From: an uncultured Blautia sp.
Lineage (GTDB): Bacteria > Bacillota > Clostridia > Lachnospirales > Lachnospiraceae
NCBI GenBank assembly: GCA_900765525.1
Contig: CAAFRY010000047.1
Coordinates: 1-11,478, forward strand
DNA length: 11,478 nucleotides
Reading direction: 5' to 3'
The notes beneath the pieces were generated by a model. That model had not been told where the DNA came from. It worked only from the letters and a program-made list of their open reading frames with translations, and ran no database searches. The position numbers and the translations under genes are program-made. Shown one piece after another: positions 5,950-11,478 of this stretch; the stretch's first letter is position 1; each line of letters begins with the position of its first letter.

Positions 5950-7671
5950 ATGAAACTGAGAAGTCAGGAACTTAGAAAAATCGCTCCGGAATTAGACCCT
6001 CTGCGTCTGGGTACCGGATGGAAAGTAGAGGACTTGTCAAAGCCTCAGGTTATTATTGAAAGCACCTTTGGAGACAGCCATCCCGGAAGCGGACATTTGC
6101 TGGAGCTGGTAGAAGAAGCCAGAAAGGGAATCGCAGAGGCCGGAGGACACGGCGCAAGATATTTTACTACAGATATGTGCGACGGCGAGGCCCAGGGACA
6201 TGATGGAATCAATTACTCTCTGGCATCCAGAGATATGATTGCCAATATGATTGAGATTCATGCCAATGCTACACCTTTTGACGCTGGTGTGTTTATTGCA
6301 AGCTGTGATAAAGGAATGCCTGCCCATCTGATGGGAGTGGGAAGAGTAAACATTCCTTCTATTGTGGTTACCGGAGGAGTTATGGATGCCGGCCCTGACC
6401 TTTTGACACTGGAGCAGATTGGAAAATACAGCGCCATGTGCGAAAGAGGGGAGATTACAGAGGAGAAGCTTACTTATTACAAACAGAATGCCTGCCCATC
6501 CTGCGGCGCATGTTCTTTCATGGGAACTGCTTCCACCATGCAGATTATGGCAGAGGCATTAGGTCTTATGCTTCCAGGAAGCGCACTGATGCCTGCTACC
6601 AGCCCGGATTTAAGAGAAGTGGCAAGACAGGCCGGAAAACAGGCCGTATGGCTGGCAGAGCATGACTTGACACCGGATAAAATTGTAACCATGAAGTCTT
6701 TTGAGAATGCTATTATGGTCCATGCAGCAATCTCAGGCTCCACAAACTCTCTGCTTCATCTTCCGGCTATTGCCCGTGAATTTGGCATTGAGATTGACGG
6801 AAACACCTTTGACCGGCTTCACAGGGGCGCTCACTATCTGCTGAATATCCGTCCTGCGGGAGAATGGCCGGCACAGTTCTTCTATTATGCAGGCGGTGTT
6901 CCAACCATTATGGAAGAAATCAAAGACATGCTCCACTTAGACGTGATGACAGTTACCGGAAAGACTCTGGGAGAAAACCTGGAGGATTTGAAGAAAAACG
7001 GTTTTTATGATAAATGTGATGCTTACCTGGCTAAGGTGGGCTTAAAGAGAGAGGATGTTATCCGTCCCTTTGACAAGCCTTTCGGTACAGACGGCAGCAT
7101 TGCGATTCTTTACGGAAATCTCTGCCCAGACGGTGCAGTAGTAAAGCATACGGTAGTGCCTAAGGAAATGTTTGAGGCTACCTTAAAGGCCCGTCCTTTT
7201 GACTGTGAGGAGGATGCTATTCATGCGGTTCTCACTCATGAAATCAAACCGGGAGATGCAGTTATTATCCGTTACGAAGGACCTAAGGGAAGCGGTATGC
7301 CGGAAATGTTCTATACCACAGAGGCCATTGCCTCTGACCCGGAACTGGGAGCTTCCATTGCCCTTCTGACAGATGGCAGATTTTCCGGCGCTTCTAAGGG
7401 CCCGGCTATCGGACATATTTCTCCTGAAGCAGCGTCCGGCGGTCCTATTGCCCTGGTAGAAGAGGGAGATTTGATTGAGGTGAATATTCCCAAACGTATT
7501 CTTCGCTTGGTAGGAATTGCAGGAGAGAAGAAGACCCAGGAAGAAATCGACGAAATTCTCAAAGAGAGAAAGAGCAAATGGACGCCAAGACCTCTGAAAT
7601 ATCAGAAGGGTGCTTTAAAGATTTTCTCTGATAAGGCTGTATCACCTATGAAAGGCGGATACATGGAATAA
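5950..7671 (+). CDS. IlvD/Edd-family sugar-acid dehydratase (dehydratase 1)
   Basis: This 573-aa Fe-S dehydratase is predicted to remove water from an aldonate to give a 2-keto-3-deoxy acid in the cytoplasm. Family residues are visible: D78 (TDMCDG, Mg), C119-D120-K121 (SCDKGMP; cluster Cys, Mg Asp and the Lys that is carbamylated in relatives), C188 (CPSCGACSFMGTASTM, cluster Cys), E452 (GSGMPEM, Mg) and S479 (TDGRFSG, catalytic base). The Cys of the PCN motif used by [2Fe-2S] dihydroxyacid and arabinonate dehydratases is replaced, giving HPGSGHL at 44-50. C77 next to the Mg-binding Asp and extra C182/C185 are present, so cluster binding may differ. The location with permease, SDR and aldolase argues against a branched-chain amino-acid role. 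Gluconate, galactonate and xylonate are possible substrates. AGAGGAG nine bases upstream supports the start. The stop overlaps the SDR start by one base. Confidence 0.92.
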   Translation: MKLRSQELRKIAPELDPLRLGTGWKVEDLSKPQVIIESTFGDSHPGSGHLLELVEEARKGIAEAGGHGARYFTTDMCDGEAQGHDGINYSLASRDMIANMIEIHANATPFDAGVFIASCDKGMPAHLMGVGRVNIPSIVVTGGVMDAGPDLLTLEQIGKYSAMCERGEITEEKLTYYKQNACPSCGACSFMGTASTMQIMAEALGLMLPGSALMPATSPDLREVARQAGKQAVWLAEHDLTPDKIVTMKSFENAIMVHAAISGSTNSLLHLPAIAREFGIEIDGNTFDRLHRGAHYLLNIRPAGEWPAQFFYYAGGVPTIMEEIKDMLHLDVMTVTGKTLGENLEDLKKNGFYDKCDAYLAKVGLKREDVIRPFDKPFGTDGSIAILYGNLCPDGAVVKHTVVPKEMFEATLKARPFDCEEDAIHAVLTHEIKPGDAVIIRYEGPKGSGMPEMFYTTEAIASDPELGASIALLTDGRFSGASKGPAIGHISPEAASGGPIALVEEGDLIEVNIPKRILRLVGIAGEKKTQEEIDEILKERKSKWTPRPLKYQKGALKIFSDKAVSPMKGGYME

Positions 7672-8432
7672 TGAATCTTTTTGACATAAAAGGCAGGAAA
7701 GCCATTGTCACCGGCGGAACCAGAGGTCTTGGCTATGGAATGGCGGAGGGCTATCTGGAGGCCGGCTGTGAGGTTGCTATTGTGGGAACTTCAGACAAGG
7801 TGTTTCAGGTGGCAGAGGAGTTCTGCCAGAAGGGTTATGTCTGCCATGGGGTAAAGGGCGATTTAGGAAACCGCCAGGAGGTGTACCGGATATTTCAGGA
7901 GTGTGTGGAAAAGCTGGGAGGAGATTTGGACATTCTTCTCACAGCTCATGGAATCCAGAGACGGCACAGTGCAGAAGAATTTCCTATGGAGGAATGGGAT
8001 GAGGTTATCCGTGTGAACCTTACTTCTGTGTTCATTCTCTGCCAGGAGGCAGGAAAGCTGATGCTGAAGAAGGGATATGGAAAGATTATTAACATTGCTT
8101 CCATGAATTCCTTTTTCGGAGGCCAGACCATACCTGCTTATGCGGCAGCTAAAGGCGGTGTAGCCCAGCTTACTAAGGAACTTACCAATGACTGGCTGGC
8201 AAGAGGTGTCAATGTAAATGCCATTGCACCGGGCTACATGGCTACAGAGATGAATAAGGCCCTTTTAGACCCGGCAAATCCCCGGTTTGCCTCTATCTCA
8301 GAGCGTATTCCCGCCCACCGCTGGGGAACGGGAGAGGACATGAAGGGAGCAGCCATATTCCTGGCTTCCCATGCCAGCGATTATGTAAGCGGCGCAGTGA
8401 TTCCGGTAGACGGCGGCTATCTGGTGAAGTAA
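7671..8432 (+). CDS. Short-chain dehydrogenase, KduD/gluconate 5-dehydrogenase-like
   Basis: This 253-aa classical SDR has the cofactor motif TGGTRGLG (14-21), N116 (VNL), catalytic S144, Y157 and K161 (YAAAK), and a PGYMATEMN segment after the active site. The sequence resembles E. coli KduD (2-keto-3-deoxygluconate 5-dehydrogenase) in IINIASMNSFFGG, NAIAPGYMAT and the IPAHRWG end; gluconate 5-dehydrogenase (IdnO) is a close alternative. The usual NNAG motif reads TAHG at 91-94, which is unusual. The role is probably NAD(P)-linked interconversion of a hydroxyl and keto group on the sugar acid or its 3-deoxy derivative. Its ATG shares one base with the TAA of dehydratase 1, with AAAGGCGG 12 nt upstream, so the two are almost certainly translationally coupled. 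An 18-bp stem-loop 55 nt after the stop may end the transcript. Confidence 0.9.
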   Translation: MNLFDIKGRKAIVTGGTRGLGYGMAEGYLEAGCEVAIVGTSDKVFQVAEEFCQKGYVCHGVKGDLGNRQEVYRIFQECVEKLGGDLDILLTAHGIQRRHSAEEFPMEEWDEVIRVNLTSVFILCQEAGKLMLKKGYGKIINIASMNSFFGGQTIPAYAAAKGGVAQLTKELTNDWLARGVNVNAIAPGYMATEMNKALLDPANPRFASISERIPAHRWGTGEDMKGAAIFLASHASDYVSGAVIPVDGGYLVK

Positions 8433-8487
8433 AAAGACCAGGAAAGAGAAACAAAGAAAGAGATTAGAATGATAAAAAGAGCGTAAA

Positions 8488-8530
8488 AAGGAGGAGGCTT
8501 TGCTGTGAAAACAGAGGGCCTTCTTCTTGT
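8488..8530 (+). terminator. Strong stem-loop after the SDR gene, probable terminator or processing site
   Basis: Bases 8488-8506 pair with 8511-8528 in 18 base pairs (several G-T), with one bulged G at 8502 and a GAAA tetraloop at 8507-8510. The right arm is T-rich (CCTTCTTCTTGT), but there is no pure T-run after it. It may terminate the dehydratase 1-SDR transcript partly, or stabilise its 3' end. The next gene has its own promoter 70 nt later. Confidence 0.6.
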
Positions 8531-8598
8531 ATGGAGATGCCTGCTTAGCAAGGGTGGGAAACAGCAACATATTTGCAGAAAAAGCGCAAGAATTTAGA

Positions 8599-8627
8599 TG
8601 TCAGAAGCAGGAAATTCATGCTATAAT
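8599..8627 (+). promoter_or_regulatory. Promoter of dehydratase 2
   Basis: An extended -10 TGCTATAAT (TATAAT at 8622-8627) has a poor -35 (TGTCAG, 8599-8604, 17-nt spacer). The TGN extension compensates for weak -35 elements. The GTATGAC motif is not found here, so control may differ from that of dehydratase 1. Confidence 0.6.
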
Positions 8628-8697
8628 GAGCGAAAGTGAGCAGGCGCAGCTTGCTTGGTGAAGGTTTACCGGATACTGGGAAAGGAGATTAAATAGA

Positions 8698-10425
8698 ATG
8701 GCAGCAAAACAAAAGAGCAGACCTCAGAGGCTTCTGTGGGCACAGTTTGATGCCCTGCAGATGGGGTCCGGATGGGATGAGGAGGATATAACGAAGCCTC
8801 AGATTCTTTTAGAAGATGTGTTTGGAGACAGCCATCCGGGAAGCACCCATCTGGGAGGACTGATGGAACAGGCAAAGTATGGAGTGTTTGAGAAAGGCGG
8901 CTTTCCGGCCCAATATCATACTACAGATATTTGTGACGGCTGTGCCCAGGGACATGATGGAATGAATTACATTCTGGCATCCAGAGAGGCTATCTGCGAT
9001 ATGATAGAAGTTCATGGCTGCGTGTATCCATGGGACGGCATGGTTTTGTCCGCTTCCTGCGATAAATCCATTCCAGCCCAGCTGAAAGCGGCAGCCAGAC
9101 TGGACATACCAACTATATTTATCCCCGGAGGAAGTATGCGGCCGGGGCCGGATATGACTACCTCTTTGGTGGCGGGGGACATTTCTCTGCGACAGAAGAG
9201 AAAGGATGCCATCAGTCCCCAGGAAATCCGGGATTATAAGAGGACAGGCTGTCCCTCCTGCGGAGCCTGTACTTTTTTGGGTACTGCCAGCACTATGCAG
9301 TGTATGGCAGAGGCTCTTGGTCTGACTCTGCCGGGAGCGGCTCTGATGCCGGCTACTATGCGTGATATTTTGGCCGGGGCCAGAATGGCGGGAAGAAAAA
9401 TCATGGAATTAGTGGAAAAGGATATTCGTGTCAGCCATATTCTTACCAGGAAAGCCTTTGAAAATGCAGTGATTGTCCACAGCGCTATCGGAGGTTCCAC
9501 TAATGCAACGCTTCATCTGCCTTCCATTGCCAGAGAGCTGGGCATTACTTTAGAACCGGAGCTGTTTGACGAATTGAACCACAAGGTGCCTCATCTTGGA
9601 AATATAACCCCCAGCGGAGAACATCTTACAGAAGCTTTCTGGTTTGCCGGGGGAATTCCAATGGTAGAACTGGAGCTGAAGGATATGCTCCACTTGGATG
9701 TAATGACTGTTACGGGAAAGACACTGGGAGAAAATCTGGAAGAGCTTCAGAGAGACAATTTCTTCCAGAGAAATCTGGGGTATCTTCACAATTACGGGCT
9801 GGAGCGGGAACAGGTTATCTTCCCGGTGGCAGAGGCTAAGGAAAAGGGCTCTGTGGCTATTCTCCGGGGGAATCTGGCCCCTGACGGAGCTGTGATTAAA
9901 TATTCTGCCTGCACAGAGGAAATGCGGGAGAGGAAAGGCCCGGCCAGAGTGTTTAATTGTGAGGAAGACGCTTATCAGGCTGTAGTGGAAGGAAATGTGT
10001 CTCCCGGCGATATGCTGATTATCCGTTATGAAGGACCGAGGGGTTCCGGTATGCCGGAAATGCTGATGACTACAGAGGCTATTGTCTGTGACGAGAAGCT
10101 GAACGGTTCTGTTTCCCTTATTACAGACGGCAGGTTTTCCGGTGCCACAAGAGGAGCGGCAATCGGCCATGTATCCCCGGAAGCGGCGGCGGGAGGTCCC
10201 CTGGCCTTTTTGGAAGACGGCGATATTTTGGCTTACAGTGTAAAGAACCGAAGCCTGGATATTGTGGGGATTCATGGAGTGGAAATGGCGCCTCAGGAAG
10301 TGGAGAAAATTCTGGAAGAGAGAAAAACAGCAGGAATTCTTCCCCGACCTAAGAGAAAGGGTATCTTAAAGTGCTATACAGAACATGCCCTGTCAGCCAT
10401 GGAAGGGGCAGGATATGAGGATTAG
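8698..10425 (+). CDS. IlvD/Edd-family sugar-acid dehydratase (dehydratase 2, paralogue)
   Basis: This 575-aa protein is colinear with dehydratase 1 and shares long identical blocks such as [17 protein letters not shown] and SGMPEM. It keeps the catalytic set: D80 (TDICDG), C121-D122-K123 (SCDKSIP), C191 ([16 protein letters not shown]), E454 and S481 (TDGRFSG). It also shares the unusual cysteine arrangement: HPGSTHL in place of a PCN-type motif, with C79, C185 and C188. Differences cluster in segments such as 105-128, 150-178 and 300-325, which may set substrate choice. It probably dehydrates a second aldonate or stereoisomer to a 2-keto-3-deoxy acid for the aldolase downstream. AAGGAG (8682-8687) ten bases before ATG supports the start. 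It has its own promoter. A hairpin lies between it and the aldolase 90 nt on. Confidence 0.91.
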   Translation: MAAKQKSRPQRLLWAQFDALQMGSGWDEEDITKPQILLEDVFGDSHPGSTHLGGLMEQAKYGVFEKGGFPAQYHTTDICDGCAQGHDGMNYILASREAICDMIEVHGCVYPWDGMVLSASCDKSIPAQLKAAARLDIPTIFIPGGSMRPGPDMTTSLVAGDISLRQKRKDAISPQEIRDYKRTGCPSCGACTFLGTASTMQCMAEALGLTLPGAALMPATMRDILAGARMAGRKIMELVEKDIRVSHILTRKAFENAVIVHSAIGGSTNATLHLPSIARELGITLEPELFDELNHKVPHLGNITPSGEHLTEAFWFAGGIPMVELELKDMLHLDVMTVTGKTLGENLEELQRDNFFQRNLGYLHNYGLEREQVIFPVAEAKEKGSVAILRGNLAPDGAVIKYSACTEEMRERKGPARVFNCEEDAYQAVVEGNVSPGDMLIIRYEGPRGSGMPEMLMTTEAIVCDEKLNGSVSLITDGRFSGATRGAAIGHVSPEAAAGGPLAFLEDGDILAYSVKNRSLDIVGIHGVEMAPQEVEKILEERKTAGILPRPKRKGILKCYTEHALSAMEGAGYED

Positions 10426-10426
10426 T

Positions 10427-10466
10427 CCAGCGAAAAATAAATATCGGGTTATTTATTATTCGTTGG
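10427..10466. repeat. Long AT-rich hairpin between dehydratase 2 and aldolase
   Basis: Two 17-nt arms (10427-10443 and 10450-10466) pair at 16 of 17 positions (one G-T, one A-A mismatch) around the 6-nt loop TCGGGT. It begins two bases after the dehydratase stop codon. No T-run follows, so it may be an RNA processing or stability element, a partial terminator, or a DNA-binding site. Confidence 0.65.
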
Positions 10467-10515
10467 ATTGGTCAGGGCAATCATAAAATAAAAAACAAAA
10501 AGAAAGGGAGAAAAA

Positions 10516-11409
10516 ATGAAAGCAAAATGGATTACGCCGGCAGTAACGGCACTGGACAAGGAAGGTCATGTGGATATTCAGGCAAATCTGGAAATCTATG
10601 ATTTTTTGATAAAAAATGGAATGGACGGTATTCTGATTTTCGGAAGTATCGGAGAATTTTTCGCCATCCCTCTGGAGGAAAAAAAGGCGTTGATTCAGGC
10701 GGCTTTAGCCCATATCAACCACAGGGTTACCGTATATGTGGGAACCTGCCATATGGAGCTGGAAACCTGTGTGGAACTGTCTAATTATGCCATAGAGCAG
10801 GGAGCAGACGGCGTTATGATAATTTCTCCCTACTATTTCAGCCTGCCGGACAGCGCATTGCTGAATTTCTACGGTACTCTGGCTCAGCGGGTAAAGGGAA
10901 ATGTGCTTCTGTATAACTTCCCGGACAGAACGGGACATGACCTTTCTCCGGATTTGATTTATACTCTGGTATCCCAGTATAAAAATATTGTAGGTATCAA
11001 GGATACGGTGGCAACTATGGGACACACTAGGGCAATTATCCAGAAAGTGAAGAAGGATTTCCCGGATTTCATGGTATTTTCCGGTTTTGACGAGTTTTTC
11101 GGACACAATGTGCTGTCAGGAGGAGACGGCTGTGTAGCCGGTCTTTCCAACTTTGCCCCAGATGTGGCTTCTGGTTACGCAGAGGCTGCAAGGGCCGATG
11201 ATTTAGAGCAGATGGCAGAATATCAGAGAAAAATAGACAGTATGATGGGAATTTATGATGTGGCGCCTCAGTTTATTCCAACGATTAAGAAGGCCATGTG
11301 CCTGAGAGGAGTTAAGATGGAACCTGTATGTGCCCAGCCTCTGCTGGAATCCACGGAAGAGGAAACCCAGAAAATCGGTGTGATTTTGCAGGAAGCAGGT
11401 CTTTTATAA
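10516..11409 (+). CDS. DHDPS/NAL-family aldolase, probable 2-keto-3-deoxy sugar-acid aldolase
   Basis: This 297-aa class I aldolase of the dihydrodipicolinate synthase/N-acetylneuraminate lyase family is of normal length. It is expected to form a TIM barrel and act in the cytoplasm. The Schiff-base lysine is K162 (GIKDT), the phenol-bearing tyrosine Y133 (LYNFP), and the pyruvate-carboxylate loop GSIGEF is at 43-48. DapA enzymes usually have a GTTGE loop, so biosynthetic DapA is unlikely; NAL, YagE/YjhH and KDG aldolases carry related GSxGEF/GTxGEF loops. With two aldonate dehydratases upstream, retro-aldol cleavage of a 2-keto-3-deoxy acid to pyruvate plus glyceraldehyde (hexonate) or glycolaldehyde (pentonate) is the best reading (inference). 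AAAGGGAG five bases or so before ATG supports the start. It is the last gene of the set and is closed by a terminator. Confidence 0.9.
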   Translation: MKAKWITPAVTALDKEGHVDIQANLEIYDFLIKNGMDGILIFGSIGEFFAIPLEEKKALIQAALAHINHRVTVYVGTCHMELETCVELSNYAIEQGADGVMIISPYYFSLPDSALLNFYGTLAQRVKGNVLLYNFPDRTGHDLSPDLIYTLVSQYKNIVGIKDTVATMGHTRAIIQKVKKDFPDFMVFSGFDEFFGHNVLSGGDGCVAGLSNFAPDVASGYAEAARADDLEQMAEYQRKIDSMMGIYDVAPQFIPTIKKAMCLRGVKMEPVCAQPLLESTEEETQKIGVILQEAGLL

Positions 11410-11412
11410 AAT

Positions 11413-11454
11413 AACAGAGCGCAGTTGGCGTAAAAACCTTCTGCGCTCTGTTTG
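11413..11454 (+). terminator. Rho-independent terminator of the catabolic set
   Basis: A perfect 12-bp stem, AACAGAGCGCAG (11413-11424) with CTGCGCTCTGTT (11441-11452), encloses a 16-nt loop. T-rich sequence follows. It begins four bases after the aldolase stop codon. Confidence 0.88.
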
Positions 11455-11478
11455 TATGTACTGTTTCTAGAAAGAATA

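Noticed and set aside
5950..7671. Assignment as IlvD of branched-chain amino-acid biosynthesis
   Set aside because: There are no other ilv or leu genes nearby. A second paralogue, a gluconate-type permease and a pyruvate aldolase are adjacent, which fits sugar-acid dehydration better.
9550..10275. A 241-codon minus-strand open frame
   Set aside because: It lies wholly inside dehydratase 2, whose catalytic motifs are intact. It has no family motif and no convincing ribosome site was found.
10516..11409. Assignment as DapA of lysine biosynthesis
   Set aside because: The substrate loop is GSIGEF rather than the usual GTTGE, and no lysine-pathway gene is nearby.

Overview
This window looks like chromosomal DNA from an anaerobic gut Firmicute, probably a Lachnospiraceae-type Clostridium (cluster XIVa). 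The reasons are moderate GC, strong AGGAGG-type ribosome sites, A-rich intergenic DNA, and gene families typical of that group. The genus is an inference. There is no sign of mobile elements, CRISPR arrays, tRNA or rRNA.

The whole window reads as one catabolic locus for sugar acids (aldonates). On the minus strand at the left end is a two-gene unit: a zinc-dependent sugar-acid dehydrogenase (2241-1219) followed 18 nt later by a LarA-family nickel-pincer racemase/epimerase (1200 to beyond base 1). A 382-nt divergent intergenic region carries two copies of a TGATATATCAGTT palindromic repeat. It separates this unit from a GntR/FCD regulator (2624-3328). Next come a GntP-family gluconate-type permease (3559-4947) with its own promoter, a strong terminator, and a second GntR/FadR-FCD regulator (5133-5837). 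A rightward set follows: an IlvD/Edd dehydratase (5950-7671), an overlapping SDR dehydrogenase (7671-8432), an 18-bp stem-loop and a new promoter, a second IlvD/Edd dehydratase (8698-10425), a long AT-rich hairpin, and a DHDPS/NAL-family aldolase (10516-11409). The set ends in a terminator at 11413-11454.

Proposed logic (inference): GntP imports an aldonate. The LarA-like enzyme may invert its C2 centre. The two dehydrogenases interconvert hydroxy and keto forms. The dehydratases make a 2-keto-3-deoxy acid, and the aldolase splits it to pyruvate plus an aldehyde. No sugar-acid kinase or KDPG aldolase is present, so the route looks like a non-phosphorylative Entner-Doudoroff-type branch. The exact substrates cannot be read from sequence.

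Regulation also has visible structure. A tandem heptamer, GTATGACGTATGAC, lies just downstream of the dehydratase promoter (5879-5892). Its exact reverse complement lies just downstream of the permease promoter (3493-3506). The regulator gene 5133-5837 sits between the two, which makes it the natural candidate to bind both. A different palindrome flanks the divergent region next to the first regulator.
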